Below, piece after piece: positions 42,334 to 52,130 of a DNA stretch of 56,957 nucleotides (within the stretch, counting starts at the first letter, position 1; every line of letters begins with the position of its first letter). The position numbers and the translations under genes were made by a program. Source of the DNA: Lishizhenia tianjinensis (GTDB lineage Bacteria > Bacteroidota > Bacteroidia > Flavobacteriales_D > Crocinitomicaceae); the NCBI GenBank assembly GCA_945902115.1, contig CAMDLY010000010.1:1-56957 (forward strand), read 5' to 3'. The notes under the pieces are model-generated. The model was not told where the DNA came from. It saw only the letters and a program-made list of their open reading frames with translations, and ran no database searches.

Positions 42334-43338
42334 ATGCTAGATATGGAGAAAGGAGGAATTGCCATAATAGGAGGAGGAAGTTGGGCCACTGCCCTAACTA
42401 AAATTATCACTTCCAACGGACATAAAGTTCATTGGTGGATGAGGAATACGAAGGCATTGGATCACCTAAAGACATTCCGCCATCATCCAAACTACTTACA
42501 ATCGGTAGAGTTTGATTTATCTAAAATAGTTTTTTCGAATGATTTGAGTTTTACCATCAGAGAAGCTGAGATCATCATTATCGTCGTTCCTGCGGCATAC
42601 TTGAACGAAACTTTTAAAGATATTAGCGCCGATAATTTTTCGGGAAAAACAGTTTTTTCTGCAGTTAAGGGTATAGTTCCAGAATATAATGCCATCCCAG
42701 CAAGATTCCTTCACAAGTCTTTTTTGATTCCTTATGAAAATATTGGAATTATTTGTGGGCCTTGCCATGCCGAAGAGGTGGCGATGGAGCGTTTAAGTTA
42801 CCTGACAATTGCCAGTTCCGATGAGTCTAAGGCTGAAAAAATGTCATCGATTTTGGCAAATAGATATATACGAACGGCAATTTCTGACGATCTTTTCGGT
42901 ACGGAGTTGTCAGCCGTTTTGAAAAATGTTTATGCCCTGGCTGCCGGCATTTGTTCAGGACTTGGATACGGAGATAATTTTCAATCTGTGCTTATTTCAA
43001 ATGCTGTTCAGGAAATAGAAAGATTTATCGATGTAGTAAGTCCTGTTCATAGAGACACTAAAACAAGTGCTTACTTAGGGGATCTATTAGTGACCGCGTA
43101 TTCAAATTTTTCTCGAAATAGAACTTTCGGCTTTATGATCGGTAAAGGTTATTCCGTCAAAAATGCTCAACTTGAAATGAATATGGTCGCTGAAGGATAT
43201 TATGCGACAAAATCTCTGACAGAAATCAACCTTAAATTTCAAGTGTATATGCCCATCTTGGAAATGGTAAATTCCGTTATATATCAGGGGACAAGTCCCC
43301 AAGTTGCAGTTAAAATATTATCCGATAAACTAACGTAA
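42334..43338 (+). CDS. gpsA: NAD(P)H-dependent glycerol-3-phosphate dehydrogenase
   Basis: This 334-residue cytoplasmic enzyme reduces dihydroxyacetone phosphate to glycerol 3-phosphate for phospholipid synthesis. The nucleotide-binding loop is IAIIGGGSWATALTKI, and the catalytic domain has SAVKGIVPEYN, GPCHAEEVAMERLSYL, ELSAVLKNVYALAAGI (with the active-site lysine) and TSAYLGDLLVTAYS. I place the start at ATG 42334, four bases after a TATCTTTG promoter element. lysC begins directly after its stop (TAAATGG), so the two are co-transcribed. Confidence 0.95.
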   Translation: MLDMEKGGIAIIGGGSWATALTKIITSNGHKVHWWMRNTKALDHLKTFRHHPNYLQSVEFDLSKIVFSNDLSFTIREAEIIIIVVPAAYLNETFKDISADNFSGKTVFSAVKGIVPEYNAIPARFLHKSFLIPYENIGIICGPCHAEEVAMERLSYLTIASSDESKAEKMSSILANRYIRTAISDDLFGTELSAVLKNVYALAAGICSGLGYGDNFQSVLISNAVQEIERFIDVVSPVHRDTKTSAYLGDLLVTAYSNFSRNRTFGFMIGKGYSVKNAQLEMNMVAEGYYATKSLTEINLKFQVYMPILEMVNSVIYQGTSPQVAVKILSDKLT

Positions 43339-44616
43339 ATGGTGAAAGTATTCAAATTTGGTGGAGCCTCGGTAAAAGACCCATCTGCCATTCAAAATGT
43401 TGCTTCTATTCTTTCAAGATTCCCAAAAGATAATTTAATTGTGGTGGTATCTGCCATGGGAAAAACTACAAATAAATTGGAAGAAATCGTCTCTGCTTAT
43501 CAGCATAAGGATGAATATACTTTTTTACGTTTAGTGGAAGAATTAGAAAATTTTCATTTTGATATTTTACATGCTTTATTTCCCGACAGACATGTTAAAA
43601 TATACGACATTGTAAATGAAGTTTTTCACCTACTGAAAGCACGATTTAAAAAATCTTTTTCAGAGAATTATTCCTACGAATACGACCAAATAGTTTCACT
43701 CGGTGAGATCATTTCAACACATATCATAAATGCTTTTCTTGTGGAGAGGGGTTTTTCCTCGGCTTGGGTAGATGCGCGTTTATTGGTTCGCACAGACAAT
43801 AGTTTTCAAGAAGCTAATGTCGATTGGAAGAAAACAAACGAATTGATAGGGGACTATCTCGAACCAATGTTTGCTTTAAATAAAATATGTGTGACACAAG
43901 GTTTTATCGGACATACCTCGGAAGGGATGACTACTACCTTAGGGCGAGAAGGTTCTGATTATACGGCGGGTATTTTTGCCTTTTGCTTGCAGGCAGAAAG
44001 CGTAACTATTTGGAAGGATGTCCCTGGAATGCTGAATGCCGATCCAAAGTTATTTGAAGACACGGTGTTGTTAAAGCAAATTTCTTTCAAGGAAGCCATT
44101 GAACTTTCTTACTATGGAGCGAGTGTTATACATCCTAAAACAGTGAAACCACTTCAAAATAAAAATATTCCTTTATTTGTGAAGTCCTTTATAAAACCTG
44201 ATGAAAATGGCACTTCCATTCAAGAAAAAACAGACTTTGACAACCTTGTCCCCTCATATATCTTAAAGTTTGATCAAGTATTATTTACCATTACCCCCAA
44301 GGATTTCTCTTTTTTAGTAGAGGAAAATTTAAGTGATATCTTCAAACGATTGGCAGAGGCAAATGCGAAAATAAATATGATGCAGAATTCAGCATTAAGT
44401 TTTTCCATTTTGGTGGATAGGAAAAGAATAGATCCAGAAAAATTATTAGCAGTTTTTGCTGATTCCTATCAAATTCGTTACAACGAAGGGCTTGAACTCA
44501 TAACAATTCGTCATTACGATGAGAAAACGATTTCGAAAGTTACCGAAAATAAAGAAATACTCGTGCAGCAAAGAACTCGACAAACGGCTAGGTTCGTCGT
44601 TAAAAAAATCAAATAA
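43339..44616 (+). CDS. lysC: Aspartate kinase
   Basis: This 425-residue monofunctional aspartokinase phosphorylates aspartate, the first step to lysine, diaminopimelate, threonine and methionine. It has the KFGGASVKDP opening (K6-F-G-G), the catalytic region VTQGFIGHTSEGMTTTLGREGSDYTA, and the KDVPGMLNADP motif. A C-terminal ACT region (MMQNSALSFSILVD) can bind a feedback inhibitor; the specific one (lysine or threonine) is not clear. It directly follows gpsA without a gap. It has no homoserine dehydrogenase domain. Confidence 0.94.
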   Translation: MVKVFKFGGASVKDPSAIQNVASILSRFPKDNLIVVVSAMGKTTNKLEEIVSAYQHKDEYTFLRLVEELENFHFDILHALFPDRHVKIYDIVNEVFHLLKARFKKSFSENYSYEYDQIVSLGEIISTHIINAFLVERGFSSAWVDARLLVRTDNSFQEANVDWKKTNELIGDYLEPMFALNKICVTQGFIGHTSEGMTTTLGREGSDYTAGIFAFCLQAESVTIWKDVPGMLNADPKLFEDTVLLKQISFKEAIELSYYGASVIHPKTVKPLQNKNIPLFVKSFIKPDENGTSIQEKTDFDNLVPSYILKFDQVLFTITPKDFSFLVEENLSDIFKRLAEANAKINMMQNSALSFSILVDRKRIDPEKLLAVFADSYQIRYNEGLELITIRHYDEKTISKVTENKEILVQQRTRQTARFVVKKIK

Positions 44617-44654
44617 TACCTCATTAAGGGTACCATATTTTCTGCGATTCCTAT

Positions 44655-44662
44655 TACTTTTA
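44655..44662 (+). promoter_or_regulatory. Degenerate -7 promoter element of feoAB
   Basis: TACTTTTA (consensus TAnnTTTG with the last G changed to A) is followed by CATA and the feoA GTG at 44667. The four-base spacing to the start repeats that of the other genes here. I saw no clear Fur box in the 50-base gap. Confidence 0.35.
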
Positions 44663-44666
44663 CATA

Positions 44667-44897
44667 GTGTCTACCATTGATGATTTACATATCGGAGAAA
44701 AAGCTATCGTATTGACGGTATCTCCCTCGGCGATATGTTCAAAAATGGCAGAGATGGGTTTGGTAGAAGGTGTCGAAGTGTGTGTTGCTTTCAAAGCGCC
44801 ATTTGGCGATCCAATAGCCATAGAGTTGAATGGCACCTTATTATCTTTAAGAAGAAAAGAAGCATCATTGGTTAATATCAGATTATTGCAAACATGA
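44667..44897 (+). CDS. feoA: Ferrous iron transport protein FeoA
   Basis: This 76-residue SH3-like protein is the cytoplasmic partner of FeoB. It has LHIGEKAIVLTVS, the MAEMGLVEGVEVCVAFKAPF segment and DPIAIELNGTLLSLRRKEA, all usual in FeoA. It starts with GTG and overlaps feoB by four bases (ATGA). It has a domain of its own rather than the fused FeoA-FeoB arrangement seen in some Bacteroidota. Confidence 0.94.
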   Translation: MSTIDDLHIGEKAIVLTVSPSAICSKMAEMGLVEGVEVCVAFKAPFGDPIAIELNGTLLSLRRKEASLVNIRLLQT

Positions 44898-46846
44898 AAG
44901 TAGCATTATTTGGTAATCCGAATACGGGAAAAAGTTCACTTTTCAACCACTTAACGGGTCTTAAGCAACATGTGGGAAATTTTCCTGGCGTAACAGTGGA
45001 GAAAAAAATAGGTTTGCTAAAATTTGGGGATATAAATCATTCGATTATTGATTTCCCAGGGGTTTATTCCATTTATCCGAGTAGCGAAGATGAACAGGTT
45101 GTTTATGATGTAATTAATAATCCCGAACATAAGGATTATCCTGATGTGGCATGTGTAGTATTAGATAGCTCCAATTTATCACGAAATTTACTCTTACTAT
45201 CTCAACTATACGATTTGAAAATCCCACTAGTGGCTGTTTTGAATATGTGGGATCTTGTGGATAAAAGGAATATTCTTGTCGATGTTGAAAAATTAGGGAT
45301 AGTATTTCCTGGTGTAGAGTTTATACAGACTAATGCAAGAGTAGGTTTTGGAAAAGAACGATTACTTTCTGCTTTATTTAATAGCACCAGTGCAACAGTT
45401 TATTGCCCTACAAAAGACAATTACATTCCAGCAGTTCTTGATGACAAAGTAGCCCAAGAAGAGGATATAAAATTTCGCTATACTTGGATCAATGAACGAA
45501 TTTCTCAAATTGTTAGATCAAAGCCAAATGTGGATGACAGGACTAAGAAATTAGATCGCTTATTAACTCACCCTATTATCGGATACTTTATATTTTTATC
45601 CATTTTGTTTCTGGTATTTCAATTCATATTCAGCTTTGCCGTTGTACCTATGGACTTTATTGACCTGAAGTTTTCTCAATTTTCCAATTGGGTAGGAATG
45701 AATATGCCAGCGGGGTTACTTACTGACTTAGTATCACAGGGTATTATTCCAGGAATTGGAGGTGTCGTGGTGTTCATTCCGCAGATTGCATTACTTTTTT
45801 TCTTTCTTGCTATTTTAGAAGAGACAGGATATTTGTCGAGAGTGGTGTTTATAATGGATCGATTAATGCGACCTTTTGGCTTGAATGGAAAAAGTGTTGT
45901 CCCGCTGATGTCAAGTGTTGCCTGCGCAATTCCTGGGGTAATGGCTACGAGAACAATTGCCGATTGGAAAGAACGCCTCATTACTATTTTAGTTTCCCCC
46001 TTGATGAGTTGCAGTGCAAGAATACCAGTATTTACCTTGCTTATTTCACTCAGTATACCTCAAAAGCAGGTCGCCGGGATATTTAATTTACAAGGTTTAG
46101 TACTAATGGCTTTGTATCTATTAGGAATTGTATCAGCCTTATTGGTTTCTATAATCTTGAATCGCCTTATCACTAGGAAATCAGCAGGATTTTTACTCCT
46201 TGAATTACCGAGTTACAAAAATCCTAGATGGACAAATGTATTGCTAAATGTATGGGAGAAAGTCAGAATTTTCTCGTGGGATGCTGGAAAGGTGATTTTA
46301 GTGATTTCTGTATTACTATGGGCACTAGCGTCTTTTGGCCCAGGAGATAATATGGAAAAAGCGGCCTCAAATTGCCAGTCAACGCAAGACTTCGCTCGTT
46401 TAAGTCAACAAGATCAGGAGCAACTTATAGCAAGTAAAAAACTTGAAAACTCTTACATAGGGATAATGGGGAAGGGCTTGGAACCCGTTATAAAACCTCT
46501 CGGCTATGATTGGAAAATCGGAATCTCGTTAATCACATCTTTTGCAGCAAGAGAGGTTTTTGTTGGATCATTGGCAACGATTTATGCAGTACATGATGAA
46601 AGCGCGGATAATCTGCGTTTAATTGATAGAATGAAACGTGAAAAAAAATTAGATGGCACCCCTGTATATTCGTTAGCTTCTGGATCAAGTTTAATGGTAT
46701 TCTATGTTTTCGCGATGCAATGTATGGCTACTTTGGCTGTGGTAAAGCGAGAAACCAACTCATGGAAATGGCCGCTTATTCAAATTCTCTTTATGGGAAT
46801 AATGGCATACAGTGCTGCTCTGCTAACTTTTTTGACCTTGTCTTAA
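44894..46846 (+). CDS. feoB: Ferrous iron transporter FeoB
   Basis: This 650-residue inner-membrane transporter imports Fe2+. The N-terminal G domain has the P-loop GNPNTGKSS at residues 7-15, the DFPGVYS segment and the NMWD guanine-specificity motif. A membrane domain with two Gate regions follows (GIGGVVVFIPQIALLFFFLA; SVACAIPGVMATRTI; MSCSARIPVFTLLI) with the conserved cysteines in SSVACAIPG and MSCSARIP. The periplasmic loop around residues 480-530 is larger than minimal. feoC is absent. A small Cys-rich protein of the kind often encoded next to feoB lies instead at 35233-35379. Confidence 0.96.
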   Translation: MKVALFGNPNTGKSSLFNHLTGLKQHVGNFPGVTVEKKIGLLKFGDINHSIIDFPGVYSIYPSSEDEQVVYDVINNPEHKDYPDVACVVLDSSNLSRNLLLLSQLYDLKIPLVAVLNMWDLVDKRNILVDVEKLGIVFPGVEFIQTNARVGFGKERLLSALFNSTSATVYCPTKDNYIPAVLDDKVAQEEDIKFRYTWINERISQIVRSKPNVDDRTKKLDRLLTHPIIGYFIFLSILFLVFQFIFSFAVVPMDFIDLKFSQFSNWVGMNMPAGLLTDLVSQGIIPGIGGVVVFIPQIALLFFFLAILEETGYLSRVVFIMDRLMRPFGLNGKSVVPLMSSVACAIPGVMATRTIADWKERLITILVSPLMSCSARIPVFTLLISLSIPQKQVAGIFNLQGLVLMALYLLGIVSALLVSIILNRLITRKSAGFLLLELPSYKNPRWTNVLLNVWEKVRIFSWDAGKVILVISVLLWALASFGPGDNMEKAASNCQSTQDFARLSQQDQEQLIASKKLENSYIGIMGKGLEPVIKPLGYDWKIGISLITSFAAREVFVGSLATIYAVHDESADNLRLIDRMKREKKLDGTPVYSLASGSSLMVFYVFAMQCMATLAVVKRETNSWKWPLIQILFMGIMAYSAALLTFLTLS

Positions 46847-46924
46847 GTAAGAATAATTTAGTTTTTCACAACTGTAATATCTTGGTGCAAAAAGATTATC
46901 TTTAAAATCCTATAATTATTTTTC

Positions 46925-49900
46925 ATGTACCTCATTTTTGATACCGAAACAACGGGTTTACCAAAGAATTTTAACGCGCCAATAAGCGATACAGAGAATT
47001 GGCCGAGGGTGGTTCAAATTGCTTGGCAGTTGCATGATGAATGGGGTGTTTTGTTGGAACAAAAAGACTTTGTCATTCGCCCAGCAGGCTTCAATATTCC
47101 TTTTGAATCTGAAAATATTCACGGTATCTCCACGGAACTAGCTAACATGGTTGGGGAAGAATTGGAAGATGTATTTTTCTTGTTTAAAAAAGCCATCCAA
47201 AAAGCAAATTTTATCATAGGGCACAATGTTGGTTTTGATTTAAAGGTCATTGGCTGTGAGTTTTATCGGCTAGAGGAGGAGGCTCCTTTTGACAAGCCTA
47301 TTTTAGATACTTGTACCGAGGCTACTGCAGAACTTTTAAAATTGCCCGGAGGAAAAGGAGGAAAATTTAAGTTGCCAACCTTGACAGAATTAAATGTCTT
47401 TTTATTTCAACAAGCTTTTGAAGAGGCGCATAATGCTACAGCAGACGTCGAGGCAACGACAAGATGTTTTTTAGAACTTATACGCTTAGGAAACTTTTCT
47501 GAGGAATCCCTTGTTTGCGGTGCTGATTACTTAAGTAAATTTCGCGAAGTTAATAGTGCTAGCATACCACCAATTGGTATTGCTCATATAAACTTGAAAA
47601 GTGAAAGCGCTAAACTACGCCCTAAAATTAAAACAGCTAAGTTAGATAAGGTTGTTTCATCAAAAGATGTCTCGGCACTTCAATCACTTCCTTTCGCTCA
47701 CTTACACAATCATTCCCAATTCTCCATTTTACAATCAACAGCTGATGTTAAATCGCTCGTTAACAAAGCCATTGCGTTTGAAATGGAAGCAGTGGCCATT
47801 ACGGACACTGGCAACATGATGGGTGCATTTCAATTTGAAAAGGCAGTATCTATACACAACGATAAGATAAGGGCCGAGCGAATTGAGGCTGAAGAAAAGG
47901 GTCAGTTATTTGAAAAAAAAGAACTTTTGCCCATTATAGGGTGTGAGTTTAATTTATGTAAAAACAGGTTAGATAAATCCATAAAAGATAACGGTTATCA
48001 CGTGGTTCTGTTGGCAAAAAATAAACGAGGTTATGAAAATCTCATAAAGCTGGCGTCATTAGCATATACGGAGGGGATGTATTATGTGCCGCGTATAGAC
48101 AAAGAGCTGCTTTCTGTATATGCAGGTGAATTGATTGCACTTACAGGAAATTTATTAGGTGAAGTGCCGAATTTAATACTGAACGTGGGAGAGAGGCAAG
48201 CTGAGGAATCTTTGTTGTGGTGGAAATCGCTGTTCGGAGATGATTTTTATATTGAATTGAATAGACATTTTTTAGAGGTTGAAGATAGAGTCAATACTAC
48301 GTTAATTGAATTTTCAAGAAAACATCAAGTAAAGTTAGTTGTCACAAACAATACCTATTATATATCCAAGGAAGATGCAATTGCTCACGATATTCTACTT
48401 TGTGTTAAGGATAATGAGTTAGTGCAAACTCCGAAAGGAAGGGGAAGAGGCTTTCGTTATGGATTGGAAAACGATCAGTATTACTTTAAGTCTAAGCAAG
48501 AGATGATAGATCTTTTCGCCGATTTGCCAGAGGCAATTGAAAGTATCGGTGAGATTATTGCAAAATGTGAACCTTATGGACTTTCAAGAGATGTTTTATT
48601 ACCTGCGTTTGAAATTCCTGAGGCTTTTTGCGATGAAAAAGATTTATTGGATAGTGGAAAGAGAGGGGAAAATAATTATTTGCGTCATTTAACCTATCAA
48701 GGAGCAATCAAAAGATACAAAGAACTTACAGATGCGATTAAAGAAAGAATAGATTTTGAATTAGATACAATTCAAAGAACGGGGTACCCGGGTTATTTTT
48801 TGATTGTTCAAGATTTTTGCCAAGCGGCGAGAGATATGGGGGTTTCTGTCGGACCTGGTAGAGGTTCAGCAGCTGGATCAGTGGTTGCTTATTGTACAGG
48901 AATCACTAATATAGACCCTATCATTCATGACTTACTTTTTGAGAGATTTTTGAATCCAGATCGTGTTTCTATGCCTGATATAGATATTGATTTTGACGAT
49001 GAGGGAAGGGGAAAAGTAATTGACTATGTCATCAATAAATACGGAGCCAATCAAGTTGCACAAATAATAACGTTTGGCACAATGGCTGCAAAGTCCGCGA
49101 TCCGCGATACAGCGAGAGTGATGAATTTGCCCTTACCAGAGGCAGATCGATTGGCAAAAATGATTACCGATTTATCCCTGAGAGATACGCTGACACTTGA
49201 CGAAGCAGTTTTGGTGGATAAGTTGAGAAATCAGGAGGCTGTCGCGTCTGCAAAACAGCTTAGAAAAATTGCCCAAACAAATGACTTGCAGGGAGAAGTT
49301 TTGCGAAAAGCAATGGAGATTGAAGGGTCTGTGCGAAATACTGGGATACATGCGTGCGGGGTAATAATCACTCCCGACGATTTAACAAAATTTGTTCCTA
49401 TTGCCACGGCGAAAGACTCTGATTTAGTATGCACACAATACGATAACTCTGTTGCGGAATCTGCAGGCTTACTGAAAATGGATTTTCTAGGGCTGAAAAC
49501 ACTCACCTTAATTAAGGATGCCGTAAAGTTTATTAAATCGGCATACGACATAGATCTAGACCCCGATACATTTCCTATTGACGACGAAAAGACTTATACG
49601 CTATTTCAAAAAGGAGAAACTGTGGGTATATTTCAATATGAATCTGTGGGCATGCAGAAATATTTAAAGGAACTGAAACCGACTCAATTTGCTGACTTAA
49701 TCGCCATGAATGCTTTGTATCGTCCGGGTCCCATGGAATATATTCCTTCATTTTGTCGCAGAAAGCATGGTGAGGAACCAATAGTTTATGATTTACCAGA
49801 TTGTGAAGACTATCTTAAAGAGACTTACGGTATTACGGTTTATCAGGAACAGGTTATGTTGCTGTCTCAAAAATTAGCTGATTTCACGAGGGGTGAAGCA

Positions 49901-51280
49901 GATACCCTACGAAAAGCAATGGGAAAAAAAGACAGAAAGGTCTTGGATAAAATGAAGCCAGCGTTTATTCAAGGGGCCACAGCAAAAAATCATCCTCCAA
50001 GTGTGTTAGAAAAAATTTGGAAAGATTGGGAGGCTTTTGCGGCATACGCATTCAATAAATCTCATTCTACTTGCTATGCTTGGGTTGCTTACCAAACGGC
50101 CTATTTGAAAGCAAATTATCCTGCAGAGTATATGGCATCTGTACTGAGTAATAATATGAATGATATTAAACAGGTATCATTTTTCATGGAGGAGTGCAGA
50201 AGAATGGGGATAGCTGTGTTAGGGCCTGACATTAATGAATCGAATTATGCATTTACTGTTACTAAGGTAGGAGCGATTCGGTTTGGGCTAGGCGCCATAC
50301 GAGGGGTGGGGGAAGGACCTGTTGATACCATTATCAACGAACGAAATACCAACGGGAATTTCACTTCAATTTTTGATTTAACCAAGCGTTTACCATCTAG
50401 TGCTTGCAATAAGCGTGTGTTAGAAAACATGGTGTATTCCGGAGGATTTGATTCCTTTAAAAATATGCATAGAGCGCAATATTTTGTCCAAGATGGAAAT
50501 GGTAGGTTATTTCTAGAAACGGCTATTCGTTATGGTAATAATCATCAAGGAAATAGTAATTCCACCCAACACAGCATGTTTGAAATGTCTGAAGAAGTCA
50601 ATGCTCTTGAGCCGTCCGTTCCAAAATGTGACGAATGGCCAAGTATTTATAAGTTAAATAAAGAAAAAGAAGTCATCGGTATTTTTATCTCAGGACACCC
50701 CTTGGATGACTATAAAATTGAAATCGATTCTTTTTGCAACGGTAAAATATCCATGTTACAAAACATGAAATCATTTGCTAATAAAGAATTAGTGGTCGCA
50801 GCTGTGGTGACAGATTCTGAGCACCGTTATACTAAAAATGGAGATCCTTTTGGCACCTTAACAATAGAAGATTACAATGACTCCTTCCGTTTATTTCTAT
50901 TCAAAGAGAATTACCTTAAGTTCAAGCATTTTATGGAGTTAGGTACTTTTATCGTGATAAGGGGGAGAATTGAAATACCAAGACATCGTTCAGAATTAGA
51001 GTTTGTTGTCAGCTCCATAGAGTTACTCAATGATTTCAGAGAAAAGAAGACGAAGCAAATTTCTATTAAATTATCAAATCGCGAGGTGGATCAGTTACTG
51101 CTTGACAAACTGAATAATTTGTTTACTCAAAATAATGGTAATTGTCAGGTTCAGTTTACCATATATGACGTTAACGAAGGCATAGAAGTCAATATGCCGT
51201 CACGATCAGTGCGTATTAAGCCAACAAAAGAATTGTTCAAAGAACTCGCAGCTTTAGATTTAGAATTTCGATTGAATTGA
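46925..51280 (+). CDS. dnaE: DNA polymerase III alpha subunit with fused 3'-5' exonuclease domain
   Basis: This 1451-residue protein is the replicative polymerase. Residues 1-185 form a DnaQ-type proofreading exonuclease (FDTETTG with D6 and E8, GHNVGFD, and HNATADVEAT). The PHP domain follows (HLHNHS at 259-264), then the polymerase with GPGRGSAAGSVVAYC and the catalytic aspartates in MPDIDIDFDDEG (D685, D687, D689), the YQEQVMLLSQ block, and the C-terminal OB fold (KNGDPFGTLTIEDY). In the PHP domain T295 stands where many active enzymes have a metal-binding histidine (TDTGNM versus TDHG), so PHP proofreading is probably lost, with proofreading done by the fused domain. The gene ends at a strong bidirectional terminator. 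Confidence 0.94.
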   Translation: MYLIFDTETTGLPKNFNAPISDTENWPRVVQIAWQLHDEWGVLLEQKDFVIRPAGFNIPFESENIHGISTELANMVGEELEDVFFLFKKAIQKANFIIGHNVGFDLKVIGCEFYRLEEEAPFDKPILDTCTEATAELLKLPGGKGGKFKLPTLTELNVFLFQQAFEEAHNATADVEATTRCFLELIRLGNFSEESLVCGADYLSKFREVNSASIPPIGIAHINLKSESAKLRPKIKTAKLDKVVSSKDVSALQSLPFAHLHNHSQFSILQSTADVKSLVNKAIAFEMEAVAITDTGNMMGAFQFEKAVSIHNDKIRAERIEAEEKGQLFEKKELLPIIGCEFNLCKNRLDKSIKDNGYHVVLLAKNKRGYENLIKLASLAYTEGMYYVPRIDKELLSVYAGELIALTGNLLGEVPNLILNVGERQAEESLLWWKSLFGDDFYIELNRHFLEVEDRVNTTLIEFSRKHQVKLVVTNNTYYISKEDAIAHDILLCVKDNELVQTPKGRGRGFRYGLENDQYYFKSKQEMIDLFADLPEAIESIGEIIAKCEPYGLSRDVLLPAFEIPEAFCDEKDLLDSGKRGENNYLRHLTYQGAIKRYKELTDAIKERIDFELDTIQRTGYPGYFLIVQDFCQAARDMGVSVGPGRGSAAGSVVAYCTGITNIDPIIHDLLFERFLNPDRVSMPDIDIDFDDEGRGKVIDYVINKYGANQVAQIITFGTMAAKSAIRDTARVMNLPLPEADRLAKMITDLSLRDTLTLDEAVLVDKLRNQEAVASAKQLRKIAQTNDLQGEVLRKAMEIEGSVRNTGIHACGVIITPDDLTKFVPIATAKDSDLVCTQYDNSVAESAGLLKMDFLGLKTLTLIKDAVKFIKSAYDIDLDPDTFPIDDEKTYTLFQKGETVGIFQYESVGMQKYLKELKPTQFADLIAMNALYRPGPMEYIPSFCRRKHGEEPIVYDLPDCEDYLKETYGITVYQEQVMLLSQKLADFTRGEADTLRKAMGKKDRKVLDKMKPAFIQGATAKNHPPSVLEKIWKDWEAFAAYAFNKSHSTCYAWVAYQTAYLKANYPAEYMASVLSNNMNDIKQVSFFMEECRRMGIAVLGPDINESNYAFTVTKVGAIRFGLGAIRGVGEGPVDTIINERNTNGNFTSIFDLTKRLPSSACNKRVLENMVYSGGFDSFKNMHRAQYFVQDGNGRLFLETAIRYGNNHQGNSNSTQHSMFEMSEEVNALEPSVPKCDEWPSIYKLNKEKEVIGIFISGHPLDDYKIEIDSFCNGKISMLQNMKSFANKELVVAAVVTDSEHRYTKNGDPFGTLTIEDYNDSFRLFLFKENYLKFKHFMELGTFIVIRGRIEIPRHRSELEFVVSSIELLNDFREKKTKQISIKLSNREVDQLLLDKLNNLFTQNNGNCQVQFTIYDVNEGIEVNMPSRSVRIKPTKELFKELAALDLEFRLN

Positions 51281-51281
51281 C

Positions 51282-51316
51282 AAAAAAAAAGACTGCTGAA
51301 GAGCAGTCTTTTTTTT
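51282..51316. terminator. Bidirectional terminator between dnaE and the zinc-ribbon gene
   Basis: GACTGCT (51291-51297) pairs with AGCAGTC (51302-51308) around a GAAG loop. Nine A flank it on the left (51282-51290) and eight T on the right (51309-51316), so it can act on both convergent transcripts. Confidence 0.9.
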
Positions 51317-51329
51317 GATTACGATTAAT

Positions 51330-52127
51330 CTATGATCGCGCACTGGCTTTTCTTCTACCAGTTTTAACTTCTTTTACTTCTTCAATCCCATCAAAAGGAA
51401 CAAGGATTCTTCCACAGTGCTCGCACACTATAATTTTCTTTTTCGTAACAATATCTAATTGTCGTTGCGGTGGAATTTTATTGAAACAACCTCCGCACGA
51501 ACCTCTCATAACTTGAACAACACCGAGTCCATTCTTCGCGTTGTCTCTTAAGCGTTCGTATGCGCTAATCAATCTTGGCTCAATGTTCTTTTTCGCAGCG
51601 TCCGACTCTTTTTGGAATTGTTCTTCCTCTTTCTGTGTTTCTTTAATGATAGCGTCCAACTCTGACTTTTTACTATCTAAATCAGCTTGCTTTGAAGTTA
51701 GTTTTTCGACTGCTTCGTTCAATACTTCTTGCTTGCTATCAATTTTGAATTTAACTTCCTTGCTTTTCTTTTCGTGCAATTTAATTTCTAATTCTTGAAA
51801 CTCAATTTCTTTTGCAAGTGATTCGAACTCGCGATTATTTCGCACATTGTTTTGTTGCTCTTTATATTTAGCAATAGCGGTTTCGGAGTCCTTTGAAGCA
51901 ACTTTTCTATCGTTTATTTCGGTTTCAAGTTCTTTAATTTCATCATTGATTTTTCCGATACGGGTGGTTAAACCACTCACTTCGTCTTCTAAATCGAGAA
52001 CTTCTAAGGGTAATTCACCTCGAATGGTTCTAATTCTATCGATTTCGGAATCAATTTTTTGAAGATTGAAAAGTGCGTCTAATTTGTCCGCTACCGTAGT
52101 CTCTTTTTTTGTTGCAGTTGCTGCCAT
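51330..52127 (-). CDS. Coiled-coil protein with C-terminal C4 zinc ribbon
   Basis: This 265-residue cytoplasmic protein has a long helical coiled coil (about residues 15-190; for example LDLEDEVSGLTTRIGKINDE and EIEFQELEIKLHEKK) and a C-terminal four-cysteine zinc ribbon (GSCGGCFNKIPPQ, then VCEHCGRILV), as in the C4-type zinc-ribbon family. It ends in a basic tail. The gene begins three bases after the nif3-like gene, and this pairing is common in many bacteria, suggesting a shared role. The family has no firm function, although tRNA or nucleic acid binding has been proposed. Confidence 0.88.
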   Translation of the reverse strand: MAATATKKETTVADKLDALFNLQKIDSEIDRIRTIRGELPLEVLDLEDEVSGLTTRIGKINDEIKELETEINDRKVASKDSETAIAKYKEQQNNVRNNREFESLAKEIEFQELEIKLHEKKSKEVKFKIDSKQEVLNEAVEKLTSKQADLDSKKSELDAIIKETQKEEEQFQKESDAAKKNIEPRLISAYERLRDNAKNGLGVVQVMRGSCGGCFNKIPPQRQLDIVTKKKIIVCEHCGRILVPFDGIEEVKEVKTGRRKASARS

Positions 52128-52130
52128 TGA

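Noticed and set aside
46897-46904. TATCTTTA as a dnaE promoter element
   Set aside because: Last base off consensus and no -33 element at a proper distance; left out of the feature list.
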